A stretch of DNA of 64,000 nucleotides from Halichondria panicea (taxonomy: Eukaryota; Porifera; Demospongiae; Suberitida; Halichondriidae): NCBI RefSeq assembly GCF_963675165.1, contig NC_087384.1:5821182-5885181 (forward strand). The letters run 5' to 3'. Position 1 is the stretch's first letter; each line of letters begins with the position of its first letter. A program made the translations under genes and the position numbers. This document shows, piece after piece, positions 32,601 through 45,124 of the stretch. Under the pieces are notes generated by a model. The model saw only the letters and a list, made by a program, of their open reading frames with translations, did not search any database and was not told the DNA's origin.

Positions 32601-34541
32601 GTGACCATGCTTTATTAATAGATTGACCGCAATAGACACGTTTCATGTTTAGTCTAGAGCGTAGGTGGGGGTTGAATGTACTATTAATGTAACTATGATA
32701 CTGTATGTACACTTTGTATGTCTGTTAGTCTATTGGCATGCAAATGATTCCCTTGTTCTTTGTATCAACATCTGAGGGCTAATTGATAGGCCATTAGCTC
32801 CATAGCTCCTTATGCGTGGTGCATGCTCAGCAGCTGCCAAACCTGATACATGCACATCTTTGGTATTTAAGTTTTACCACACAGTAACTGCTTCTTTTCT
32901 TTCTTATGCAGACATGAAGCTACTAGCTCTGATGAGGATGAAGAAATATCGACAAAGCACTCCAAGAAACATAAGAAAAATAAGGAGAGTAAAAAACGCA
33001 AGAGACGCAGGAGATCGCCTTCGTCTAGTCTATCGTCAGAATCTGGCGAGGCCTCTCCGTTTCCACAACGAAAACACTCACCCCCACAAGAGCGCCATGA
33101 CTCCTCTTCAGAGCACGAGGATTCACCACCAGTAATAAAGATGCAACCTTCACCCTCTCCACCACAAAGAAGAAGAAACTTTCCCTCACCCCCGCCACGC
33201 AGGAGAAGGGACTCTCCCTCACCACCTCCACGCGGGAGAAGGGACTCCCCCTCACCACCTCCACGCAGGAGAAAGAACTCCCCCTTACAACCTCCACGCA
33301 GGAGAAAGGACTCCCCTTCACCACCTCCACGCAGGAGAAGGGACTCCCCCTCACCACCTCCACGCAGGAGAAGGGACTCCCCTTCACCACCTCCACGCAG
33401 GAGAAGGGACTCCCCTTCACCACCTCCACGCAGGAGAAGGGACTCCCCCTCACCTCCTCCACACATGACTAAAGACTCCCCCTCACCACCTCCACACAAA
33501 AGAAGGGAATTCCCTTCACCACCTCCACGTAGAAGAAGGGAATCTCCCTCACCACCTCCACGTAGAAGAAGGGGCTCCCCCTCACCTTCTCAACACATAA
33601 AAAGAGACTCTCCCTCACCTCCTCCACGCATGAGAAAGAACTTGCCCTCACCACCTCCACGTAGAAGAAGGGAATCTCCCTCGCCACCTCCACGTAGAAG
33701 AAGGGAATCCCCTTCACGTAGAAGAAGGGACTCCCCCTCACCTCCTCAACGCATAAAAAGAGACTCTCCCTCACCTCCTCCACGCATGAAAAAGAACTTG
33801 CCCTCACCACCTCCACGTAAAAGAAGGGAATCCCCCTCACCACCTCCACGTAGAAGAAGGGACTCTCCCTCACCACCTCCACGCAGGAGAAGGGGCTCTT
33901 CCTCACCTCCACGCATGAGAAAGAACTTGCCCTCACCACCTCCACGTAGAAGAAGGGACACCCCCTCACCACCTTCACGTAGGAGAAGGGACACCCCCTC
34001 ACCTCCTCCACGCAGGAGAAGAGACACCCCCTCACCTCCTCCAAGGCATGAAAAATCTCTCCAGGAAGGACAACAGGGCCAGCGAAAAAGAAGTCACAGA
34101 TCTATAACCCCTCCACAAATAATATCCTCCAGTCGTAACAAAACTCGACAATCCTCTTCTTCTGAGAGTAGCAATGGGAGCTCAAACAGTGACAGTGATC
34201 ACTCGTCCCCAAAGAAATTGGTACAAAAAAAACAAGTCTCAAGCTCTGACACAGATTCAGATGCCTCTTCTCCTCCACGAAAAAGACGTCAATCTTCAGC
34301 TGATAAAAGTCGGGATTCAGCCGACAGTTCATCTGCTCCGTCTGCCAGCCCCGAGCCTAGACGTCGTCGTGACTACAGTCCTGAGATAAAAAGTCGTGAA
34401 CGTAGATATCGACACGACTCCAGGTCACCTAGAAGGAGGAGTGGTCGCCGTGATCGTTCCCGGGAGCGTGACCGATCATTTGACAGATATAGAAGACGTA
34501 GTAGCCCTGGTAGGAGGGACTATTACCGTGGAGGTCGATAA
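29642..34541 (+). CDS. SRRM2: SRRM2/Cwc21-like splicing factor with RS domain
   Basis: Nuclear spliceosome protein; the Cwc21 family contacts Prp8 and Snu114 in active spliceosomes. Exons: 29642-29737, 30154-30299, 30861-31106, 31373-31489, 31840-31890, 32912-34541; 2,286 nt, 761 aa. The start [20 protein letters not shown] is the family signature. A cwf21 domain follows (residues about 35-100, [20 protein letters not shown] then [20 protein letters not shown]), then LRRAFGI and YVDGSSF as in SRRM2. After an acidic/Lys-rich linker, exon 6 encodes about 27 repeats near [11 protein letters not shown] and an RS/RD tail. It is much shorter than the human protein (over 2,700 aa) because the RS part is short. 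Antisense open frames over the repeats are shadows. Confidence 0.95.
29937..30088 (+). repeat. Polypurine tract in SRRM2 intron 1
   Basis: About 150 nt nearly all G/A on the plus strand, including runs of G and GGGAGA units, with two partly repeated blocks. It could form triplex or other non-B DNA. Confidence 0.8.
30699..30794. mobile_element. Short MITE in SRRM2 intron 2
   Basis: Starts tagcctcgttccctg and ends cctggagacgaggcta. Arms of about 35 bp share an inverted ccgagttgtctc core with a few mismatches. The CTAGCCTCG end resembles that of the element at 55746. Confidence 0.7.
33150..34050 (+). repeat. Coding minisatellite of 33-bp units in SRRM2
   Basis: Direct repeat of about 27 units, mostly 33 bp (11 codons, [11 protein letters not shown]-like), all in frame. 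Units fall into [24 protein letters not shown] and RDTPSPPP subtypes arranged in blocks, as expected from unequal crossing-over. Confidence 0.9.
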
Positions 34542-35152
34542 GTAAACTAACTGTGAATGTGTATTTTATTAATCTATCATTGTGTATCTTATAATGTCCC
34601 TCCCACCTATATAATCATACGTTGTGTATTTTGTTGTCTCGTTTGTATGTTGAATGCTACACATCTCCAACAAGTGCTATTTTTCTGCCACACCCATTGT
34701 TGTCATGAGCTGGGAGGTGACTCCTCCACAGTGTTCCACTATTCATAACGTGGTTAAGCATTCCTCTCTACAGTAGGGCGGATTGTTTACAGTCCATGAA
34801 TAGCAAACCGCCCATTGCAGCAATGGGATGAGTATACACACCCATTTTTTATGCACGTTTCACCCCCAACCTCTCGTATACCTCCTTAGATTGTCCAAAT
34901 GAACTTATGTATCGTGCAATTATTGGTAATAACATTTGTTTTTAAATAATTATCGTTGGACACCAAAAGCACAGGGTGACAGCACAAAGAAAACAGAAAC
35001 ACTAGCTATTTAATCGTGTATTAAAATGCAAAACGTGTTTGAGACATCAACGAAAAACAACAGAATACCTGAGCTATAAGTGTACGACTTCAAGTTTATG
35101 CCTCTAACTACACAGCACAATACAAAAGTTTTATATAAAGTTGCAACTTCTT
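34542..35152. other. Tail-to-tail gap after SRRM2
   Basis: About 610 bp between convergent stops, holding both 3' UTRs. No further gene or repeat recognised. Confidence 0.6.
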
Positions 35153-35604
35153 CTATGCATTGTGAACTTGCTCTACCGTCTTATCCACAGCAGAAAGCCC
35201 TTCATGCTTAATCTTGGGGGCATTTACAGCAGACTCGATGCCCATAGCTCCAGTCCCATACTGTGAAGTACCAGACCCATCAGCCTTTCCATAGACCAAA
35301 TTCTCTTTGACTTTTGGCACTTCTGTACTTGCTTTGATATTCAATGCTCCAGCTCCGTAGGTATGCTGTGCAGAGGTCTTCTGGTACCCAACTTGTGCCT
35401 TGCCACCACCTGAAAAAAAGAAAACAGGATAAATTAAATCCAGGGCTGCTGCACTGTTCTGTCTGCTATATATTATTAATTGCTGGGGCGTGCAGTTCCA
35501 AGAAAAAAGGACTTACTTTGTTCCACGGTGTGCTGAATGTTCTGGCTTCCAGCTGAGTAGTCGGCGCCCTTGCCAGAAGTTGAGTTAATCTTTCCAATAG
35601 GCAT
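35153..35604 (-). CDS. Small repeat protein, unknown function
   Basis: Two exons, 35517-35604 and 35153-35409, GT-AG with matching phase, 345 nt, 114 aa. Start MPIGKINSTSGKGADY. I do not recognise the family. Visible structure: three or four degenerate repeats built around Y-[SG]-x-G-[AS]-x-x-I (YSAGSQNIQ, YGAGALNIK, YGTGAMGIE), each followed by a short charged/Val-Pro segment (for example EVPKVKEN and NAPKIKHE). No Cys, no signal peptide and no membrane segment, so probably a soluble, possibly disordered, intracellular protein. It is head-to-head with PXMP2 (380 bp). A compact two-exon gene with clean borders makes chance unlikely, but expression is unproven. Confidence 0.75.
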
Positions 35605-35984
35605 TGCGATAGAGTTCTATTAGGGATTGCTAGCTGTAAATTCACTTCTTTGATCGAGCAAACGCTTGAGGCTGTGTCTAGAAAAGAGGGCGTGTCTCGC
35701 TATAAGAGCCTATTTGTCCAGCAATTTCATTGGCCAGTTCTATGCAGCCTCCTAATAAGGACAAGTGATTAGGCAAGGTTTCTAAATGACCGAAAAGGGG
35801 CGTTTCCTGCAGAAAGAAAATTTAAAAGGAAAATTAATGGTAAGACATGTGTCATGTTGTGATGAAGATCAGAAGTATTTTGCTTGCTTAGCTGTAGTTG
35901 TATGCATATTGATCATAGTATGGTACAATGTAATGCCAGGCCTCTCTGTATGATCATTGTATTCCTTGCTTGCAGGCTGCACAA
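35605..35984. promoter_or_regulatory. Possible bidirectional promoter, 114-aa gene/PXMP2
   Basis: 380 bp between divergent starts. It contains an ATTGG box (CCAAT inverse, near 35730) and a GGGGCGTTTCC stretch near 35797. The PXMP2 side has a possible non-coding acceptor (tgcag near 35974). Confidence 0.35.
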
Positions 35985-37039
35985 ATGGAGCGACATAATG
36001 CTGTTACTTATAATAGCGCACGCATCTCTCCGACAGCTGTTGTAGCATTGTCTGCACATCGATATATTGCTCTCTATCAAGACTATCTTGAAAGGCACCC
36101 AGTCCTCACTAAAGCACTAACAAGGTAGCAAACCTAATATCACTGCACTATATACAACCTGCACCCATAAAAGTATTAACGTTCAGTACAAGCTGCAGCT
36201 TTTTGTATTAAATAAGCCGTGCAAGTTGTTTGTACCGTACTTCTAAAAGGCGCCACTTGAAGATTTCTCCCATAAGGCACCATATAAATTCATTGACTAT
36301 TTCTTGTTGCATACAATAGCCTCAAAAACGAAAAGCGGTGCCTTATTTAGAAGGAGAGTACCATACTGTAGTAAACACTTTATCTTACTTGTACCCTTTG
36401 GATTGTAGAATTATGAAATAGGTGACTACAATTAATACAGTGTAGTTTTTGGTTTTTGTGTAGGCCTTATTCTCCTCACATGCTGCTTGTAGATAAAGTG
36501 TGTCCCCTTGCCTGGGCTAATTCAGCTCCTACTGACTGACTGATCAGGTTGGCACATCTGCTGATCAAATTTCGTGTGCATTGATTTTATGAACCATTTT
36601 TTTATGGCTAACTTATTGCTGTATGATTCTATAGTGGTATCCTAGCTGCGCTGGGGGATGCAACGTCACAGCTGGTCATACAGATTGGAAAGACTGGACC
36701 AAAACACTACCAATGGAGGAGCACAGCTGCCTTTGCTGGTTTCAGGTGAGATTGTGTGCCCCAGAAAAAAATGTGTGCAATAATTGAAGACATACAATAC
36801 CACTGTCAATTCTATGTACCACCTTACTGGTTATACACTAAGTGCTTATTTGATGCAAAGCACTAAAGTTTAAATTGTTTCATTGCATATTATTTTGTAG
36901 GCCCATAGCTATGGAGTATAGACGTGTCAAACATTATCCCTCCCCAACACACACACACACACAGTATGGTGGTCAAACATTACCCCCCCCCAACACACAC
37001 ACACACACACAGTATAGACGTGTCCAACATTATCCCCCC

Positions 37040-37095
<56 letters not shown>

Positions 37096-37763
37096 AGACG
37101 TGTCAAACATTATCCCCCCCCCAACACACACACACACACACACACAGTATAGACGTGTCAAACATTATCCTCCCCCCCCCACACACACACACAGTATGGT
37201 GGTCACTGGCCCAATCACACACTATCTCTATCAGTTCCTTGAAGCTGTTGTCCCTCGTAAATCAAATTTCTCCTCTCTCCGTAAAGTGATCTTGGAACGA
37301 CTCATTTTTGCTCCTCCATATCTACTGGCCCTGTTCTACACGGTGGCCAGAATGGAGGGAAAGTCCCACAGTGAGGCGTGGTCATTCATCAAGGCTTTCT
37401 TCCTGTCGGCTCTCATCAAGAACTGGATTGTGTGGGGAGTGGCACAGTATGTCAACATGAGATTTGTGCCAATCAAGGTGAGAGTGAGTTTTGCAGGTAA
37501 TGGTCATTGCTCTTAAAAATGCATTTCTGTCTATCCTCTCTGGGACAGAAATAGCCGAATATTGAACCCATGTCATTTTTTTTTCAGAGCGTACAGTATT
37601 GAAAGAAGGTTGCATAGTGTGCAATGTAATGCATGCAACCTTCACTTTTTTTTTGCATGTCTTTATTCATATTTCTCTTTTCTCCCACCTGCAGTATCGA
37701 GTGCTGTTCGCTAACATGATCTCTCTAGTGTGGAACTTTTACATAGCCATCATTAAGAGATAA
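35985..37763 (+). CDS. PXMP2: PXMP2-like Mpv17/PMP22 family membrane protein
   Basis: Small integral protein of the peroxisomal (or inner mitochondrial) membrane; mammalian PXMP2 is reported as a channel for small solutes. Exons 35985-36124, 36635-36745, 37195-37477, 37695-37763; 603 nt, 200 aa. Landmarks: LYQDYLERHPVLTKALT, SGILAALGDATSQLVIQ, TGPITHYLYQFLE, ERLIFAPPYLLALFY, the family core NWIVWGVAQYVNMRFVPIK then YRVLFANMISLVWNFYIA, ending KR. About four hydrophobic helices. The usual W-x-P-x-Q of the family is W-G-V-A-Q here. Exon 3 is preceded by a tandem array carrying copies of its acceptor. PXMP2 is preferred over MPV17 from the N-terminal region, but this is by eye. Confidence 0.92.
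36231..36366. mobile_element. Short MITE in PXMP2 intron 1
   Basis: Ends gtacttctaaaaggcgcc and ggtgccttatttagaagga are imperfect inverses. About 135 bp. Confidence 0.55.
36912..37194 (+). repeat. Tandem CA/acceptor repeat before PXMP2 exon 3
   Basis: Five to six imperfect units, each a CA run ending in CACAG followed by TATAGACGTG or TATGGTGGTCA, then AACATTATCC and a C-run. One internal copy (around 36963) repeats the first bases of the true exon 3 (TATGGTGGTCA) with its AG. Confidence 0.85.
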
Positions 37764-38603
37764 CTCTGAACTCTATATATCTCTCATGTATTATGTAGTG
37801 TGTTCTATTTACCTCCATTTACTGACAATTGTCTGTGACTTTTATTACTCTATGCACATGGTATGTGATAATTATTTGAACACACCTTATCCTCCACCTA
37901 GAAATTCACCAATCAATTCTAGCTAGCTAGCTGCACACTGTAACTCAAGCTTACTGTACCGTGCTAGCTGTATGTATTAATATACATAGACTGGCTGCTA
38001 CGTGAATATCATCATAGCTATAGCTACGAGTGGAGGAGCTGTACGTCCTGCTACCACGGCTGTGTGAGTGATAAATTCCTGAGAGATTTGGAAACTGTTC
38101 TGATAAATTGATATCTGGAGGTATGTGGATGTACATGTACATGTAGTGTGTGAGGTTTGTATAATTATAGTGTGATACATTGTATATGGCTAGCTGTACT
38201 GCACTAGCACTGTATCTAAGGCAGTGATAATCTAGAGTGTACATAATTATTAAATGATCATAGCAGCAAGTAGCTATCTTAATCAATCTGTTATCAAGCA
38301 TCTTCCCCTGTCTTGTGTCCTTATGATACAACACAGGTACATAATATTGAGATCTCTGTTGAGATAAGAATGCTGCTCTACTGCTAGATACTGGGGTAAT
38401 ATTGTATCCTTCTGTGTTGCATTTAATAACGTAAACCCTCTCCGAATAGTTCCATTGGTCACTGTAGGAGCACCCCCCCTCCCATGTGCATAATGTCATG
38501 TCGATGCATGTGATAATCAATGTGTTACTAGTGTGTTGAAGGTGATGCAGCTTATTAGTGATCTCATCTTTCTCCAGATTGTACTGTTAATTGACAGTGA
38601 ACT
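37764..38603. other. Gap between PXMP2 and NF1
   Basis: About 840 bp holding the PXMP2 3' UTR and the NF1 promoter/5' UTR. A possible 5' UTR acceptor (ctttctccag) lies at about 38568-38577. No further gene accepted. Confidence 0.5.
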
Positions 38604-39949
38604 ATGGACAACTCGTCTGAGTGGGTGGACGCTGTCACAAGACGTCTGAACTCAGCGGTAAGCTACCCCCTCCCCCCAGCACCACCAGACCAAGGCACAA
38701 GTTGCCCATTAATCCACACTCTTTCCCCTTTCTTTATCACTGTCCCTCATTAATATCGTATGCATACAGCGACTTGCTTAATGGAGTTCTTGCTCACGCC
38801 TCTAGGCCTATGTAGCTGCTGCTATAACCAGAACCATCCCTAATAGGCCTAATTCGAATAACTGGTTAGTCTCACATCATCAAGTGCTTAATGAGACACA
38901 GGTGCCTGGTGATACATGCATATACTCTCCTTAAAAATCAGTATGTGTTCAGTGCCTTAATCGTTCGTATATTCTAATATGGTGCTGTCTAATTTTTGCC
39001 TCCTGGCCTTGTTTTGTAACCTGTGTGTATCCTCCACGGTCCCCTCAGTAAATGTTTACATAGCTAGAGGAAGCACAATGTGGTGCATTGTAGGTCATCA
39101 GAGCAGGATAAGCTAATAGGTCACTGTTGTGTGTGTGTTGGTTAGTCTAGTAGCCACAAGAGCCAGCACACATTGTGTATAACTATACCACAGGGAATTA
39201 GTTGTACTCTACACTATGTGCTGCTTATAAACTTATGGGCTGTAGCTTTATCCATTCTTTCGGCTTTCTCTCACACACTTTGAAAAGTAGGTTACATAAA
39301 AAGTGGCAGCTATAATAATTATAGTGTGCTCAATTAAATATAATTGATATGCTGTGTTTTTAAGGCCACTCTCTCGGCTTTTCTGACCCTACATACAATG
39401 GTGAATACTCCACTGGAGAAAGTATTTTTAGAAGAAATTTTTAGCACATTTCTCACCAAGAAAAGTACATTTTCAGTATAAATATTGTGATGATTAATGA
39501 TAGCTGGCTTCAACAGCCTGAAGCTATAGCTGCACCTCGTGTAGGGTATCTCCTGTTACAGCTTATGTTTGTTAAGATGGTCCATTTTCAAGTACCCAGT
39601 GATACTAGTGATACTAGTTAGTGCATGAGGTTTTAGCATGACCTATGGCTGGTTCTTGTTTAGATTGTTGGATTATGTGGCCTATGGTGGCCTTCAGTAC
39701 ACACTCTGAAATGGAAAGTAAATGAGCTACTGCTAGCATTTCCTTTTAATGAGTTGACTTGGTCATGATGATTTTTGAATACTGAAACTGTCACCAAAGT
39801 TTGAATTGTAAACAATTTGTTCTATGTCAGTATACGTTTCATGCTATATACCTTTATATACACATTCCATATAATATCGTTCACCTCTCGAGCATCACAC
39901 ACCACCCACACACACAACTCTCCCACCACCCTCACACACACCACACCAC

Positions 39950-39981
<32 letters not shown>

Positions 39982-39989
39982 CACACCAC

Positions 39990-40066
<77 letters not shown>

Positions 40067-40093
40067 ACACCACCCTCACACACACCACACCAC

Positions 40094-40156
<63 letters not shown>

Positions 40157-40188
40157 ACACCACACCACCCTCACACACACCACACTAC

Positions 40189-40260
<72 letters not shown>

Positions 40261-43200
40261 CTCCCCCACCATACCCAGAACCAGCTATGGACGCCCGCTA
40301 ACGAGCAGCTGCTTCAACAAACAACTAAGTGCGTCATCGGTATGACCTCTGAAGCCTTCTCCTCCGTGATCGGGAGTCTGGGTGCTCTGCTGCAAGATCT
40401 CATCAAGGTACCCAGTAATCTATAATGGACACAAGATCCCCTGGCTAGTTATAATGTACAGCTACAATGTAAGCCTCATTGTGTATATGCAGTAAGGTCT
40501 TCCTGAAGCACTGTTGTTATTATTTTAATGATACATGTACCATGTATACACATACACAATAGGGGTACGCAAACATTCAATGTACATGTATTTCTATAAC
40601 AGTGTTGTAGTTTCTGGAAATCTGTAATGCTGGTATATCTCAGGGATCGAGTGCTGATTATTTTTGTATGTATAGTAAGCTTGCAAATTTATTTTTGTAC
40701 ATACTGTACAGTCCAGGTGTCTCGCTGTTATGGTTGCTAGAGCGGGAATTTTGTTGTTATCGTATTGTTAATAACAATACAAATACAAATGTAACAATTT
40801 AATTAGTCCACCATTGGGAACATTAACACTGGACACAGGATGGATGCAAAACCCCAGTGTGTAGAGGTCAACTGTTGTAGCCACTAATTAGATCATTAAT
40901 GTACATACAAGTGTAGCTAGTCAGCTGAGAGGGATGGCTGTTGCCAAGAATGTTAATGTTGCTACATGCAACACTTAAGTTAATATAGTCTGCTGTTGAC
41001 CACATCCACTTGTTTCATAATTGTTGGTTGTGCTTTATGTACGTGCGTCCCTAGGCACTTGAGTAGATATACACAATGTGAACCTCACTCTTTTCTCACT
41101 AAATGAAGTCTTGACTAATGCATTCTCCTCCACCCCACCCTCACATACCTCCACACAAGCTAACCCCACCCACCCCACCCTCACATACCTCCCACACAGC
41201 TCACCCCCACCCACCCACCCTCACATGCCTCCCACACAGCTCACCCCTACCCACCCACCCTCACATGCCTCCCACACAGCTCACCCCCACCCACCCACCC
41301 TCACATGCCTCCCACACAGGCTAATCACACACCCTCACACAAGCTAACCCCCACACAGGCCAACCCCCCTGCGAGTGCTAGTCCCGAGATGGTGAGATCG
41401 TACCTCTTCATACTGGAGTGTCTCAAGAGCTGCCTCGAAACGGTAACTAATCACTCTTCTTCTCTTTGCTCTCCTATGCATCTATTTGCACGTACTGAGA
41501 ATTAAGTAGATGCTGAATCTCAGATTTTGTTGCCCTCTTATGATCAATATAGTTGTATTGGAAGCCTCGTAACGAATATTATTTGAGCATTGTATGGACA
41601 GTATTGCATGGGTCTAGCTCTAACCCCAAGCAAAACTCCGCCCCCTATAGCATGTGGACTCCCCCCTGGACGATGAGGAGTTGAACTCTCTTCGCCAGCT
41701 GGAGCAGAAGATAACGATGCTGTGTCTGTTACAAGGAGGGGAGGGAGCGGGTGACATCAGAGGAGCCTCCAATGGTGTGCTGTATCACCTCAGTGGACTG
41801 CAATTCCAAGGCATCTTTAACAAGATCATTTTAAGGTGAGTGAGAATTAGTAGTGGGATGCTGAAAGATATCTTCAAAAAGCTTTCTTTAGAAATTGGGC
41901 CATCTAAACTCGAGTTATGATCCTTCAAAAATGCTAATAAATGTGGACCATTTTGTGTACTTTAACAGTGTAAACTGTATATCAGGTTTGGAATGCAAGG
42001 TCAATCAACTGTAAATGACGCTGTACAAGCCTGATTGTGCTTCTAACTACAGTACATGTAAATATGAGTTGCCTGCACATGCTCTCTCTTTGTGTGTCTT
42101 TCAGTTGCAAATTTATGCAAAAACTCGCAACTTGCAATCAAAAGAACCTCGCATTCGAAACCCAATATATGCATGCACTTTATTTATTACCATCAAAAAA
42201 CTGTCTCCTTTCCCAGAATCACCTCACTCAACCGTGGCTCCGCCCCCTCGGCCGCTAACTCGTCCTTCTCGTACCTCCCCGGCCTATACACGGCCAACGG
42301 AAGTGTCCCCTCTGTTCCCTCAGGGCAGCAGCCCTGCGTCATAGAGCTCATACCTTACCTCAACCTCAATGCTTCCAGGCTACAGCAAATACTGCAAGGT
42401 ACTGCCCACTAGTCTAGTTGAGTTTATTGTCGTGATTATAGTTAGCTGAACCTCATTCATTTGTGGTACTGTATAACAGTGAAACATGTGTATTGTGGTC
42501 ACCCTGTAAGCAGGCCACACTCTCTTTAAGATACAGCCAGGTTAATGGGTCCCAAAGTCACCATGGCATGTGTTTCAACCTGTGTTAGCAGGCTACCCTC
42601 TATAGTACAGCCAGGTTAATGGGCCTCAAAGTCTCCATAGCATGTGTTTGGACCTGTGTTAGCAGGCCACCCTCTATAATACAGCCAGGGTCCCACAGTA
42701 ACCATGGCATGTGTTTGGACCTGTGTTCGCAGGCCACCTCATTATTACAGCCACTGTTGTATTAAAGCCCTACAGCAATTATTATGGTCTCTGTTTGCAA
42801 AACCATACAACGTACAGTACATGTTTTGTTGGTGTGTATATTACCACTGCCGGTGTAGTGCGCATGATGTCATGACATGAACCCACGGGAAGTACAGTAA
42901 CACTCTCTCACTTCCAGCTCACCTGAACTAATAGTATGTGCATGTGATCACAATGTACATGTACGTACATCGAACCTGCCATGTTGTGTGACCCCCTCTC
43001 TCTCTCTTTAACCCCTCTGGTACCTTATTTTGTATCGTACATGTATCAAGGCACCACTAAAAAAACTCTGTTCTCAAAAGTATCAGCATGCCTCTAGTCA
43101 GCTTCCAATAAATGCAGTAATATGTAGTGAGCATGGAAGCTGACTAGAGGCATGCTGATACTTCTGAGAACAGAGTTTTTTTAGTGGTGCATAAAGGTTT

Positions 43201-45091
43201 TCATTTTAGTGTACCGTGCATATACAATGTAATACTCACACCCCGTGCGCATTTATTGTGCATATACATGTAACTATAGTAACTTGTTTCCATGGTTCCA
43301 CACTCGTACCCCTTGCAGTGATCATCACAAGTTTCAAGGACCTCAAGAACTCCAAACAGAAGCAGCTGTTCCTCTCACTACCCCCTATCCTCCATCGCAG
43401 CATCTGGAACTTCATTCAAGACTACCCAGACCAGTTCAACGGGTTGCTTAACAACGAGTTCCCTTCTCTTTCGAGTAAGACCCTGTCATTAGTGCATGGT
43501 ACTAGCATAACTCGAGTCATGTGATAATTAAAGCTCTTCTGTAACCTTTTTTGTATAATTATAATTATATACAATGTATATGTGTTTTAAATTGGTTACA
43601 GCTGGCTAAAGTATAATGATCAAGTTTTGAGACCATCACATGTTATCTAGTATGACGTCCCCCTACCCCTCCCCTGCTCTCTCTTCTTGTGTATAGTACA
43701 TTATATATTACATTCCCAATATTTCGTTCCCATCATTTGTATTATTGCCGACTGTGCAGGATCGGCGGACAAGCTGTTCACTTTGTGTGACGAGTATGCA
43801 GACAATCTGAGGAGGAAGATACAAATATGGCCACTACAAAACACCATTCTCATCCTCTGTCCAGTAAGTCACATCTCTCACGCCCACCTCATACACTCCT
43901 CACACCTCATACACTCCTCACACCTCACACACACTCCCACACACTCTGCACGCCCTCCAAACACCTCACACCCCTCACACACTCACAACCTCACACTCTC
44001 ACACACACATACCCCTCACACGCATACCCCTCACACCTCCTCCACCTCGCACACACTCCTCACACCTCCTCCACACCCCACACATCCTAACAATCTCCAC
44101 ACCCCTCACAGCACATCCTGCGTGACGTGGCTGAGAACGGGTTGGACGGCTCCTCCTCACAGTACCAGCTGCAACGTTCGTTTCTATCGGCAATCATGAA
44201 GGGTCTCTCCAACAAGCAGCTGGCAGAGGCAGCCACCATCTGTTCCATCGACCATTTCAAAGCTGGCTCATTTGTGAAGGAGAGGAGTCAGTCGTTTTTC
44301 AGGTTCTTCATCTCCCAGATACAGGGGAAGCTGCATGTGAGTGTGTGTGTGTGTGCGTGCGTGCGCCCGTCCGTCAGATATTATGTACACCCCCCTCCCA
44401 GACCGTGTGCCAGTGTTTTGATTTTTGAGTGTAAAATACGTACCTTTGCTCTGGTGGTAATTGTGCTCAATTGGTAATGGGCTCAAAACAATACGTATAA
44501 TACTGTATCCACGAAGTTACAAAGTGTATGTTGACACCCCTCCCATCTTCAATAGCCCCTCCCCCTCACAGAGCCTTCTCTTCTCCCCATCGGCCCTGTT
44601 TCTTCATCACCCGTCCAGCATAGCAGCTGGCGTACCAACATTCAGTGATCTGGACCTCATGATCACATGTGTTGTGGCCCAGTTCCGTACCAATCATCGG
44701 AATAGCCACATTTTCTCTGTGTGTCTGGACCCTCTCTCACCACCTGTATTCAGACTGGCCTTCGTGGAGGGTCTGTGCACAGTGCTTAAGGAAGTATGTC
44801 AATTACCCCCCTGGGGGATTTTTATCTTGTATATAATGATTAAATTCACAATCACTATCCCTCCATCTCATGGAAATGTTTTTGTTGTTGTCTCCAGAGG
44901 CACATGAGCTGGTGGCCAAAGGACAATGCCATGCACCTGTATGGCTCAGCTCTCAAGGACATCTTCAAGGTATATATGGGGTGTAGGATGAGGGTATGTG
45001 GTGTGTGTGTACAAGATAAGGGTATGTGGTATGTGTGTGTACAAGATAAGGGGTATGTGGTGTGTGTGTGTGTACAAGATAAGGGGTATGT

Positions 45092-45124
<33 letters not shown>

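Noticed and set aside
32867-34044. Antisense Cys/Val-rich repeat proteins
   Set aside because: Shadows of the SRRM2 RS repeats; the sense frame has family landmarks and correct splicing.
37951-38520. 189-aa open frame between PXMP2 and NF1, minus strand
   Set aside because: Low-complexity composition, no recognisable domain, overlaps expected UTR and promoter sequence. Kept as possible only if transcripts appear.
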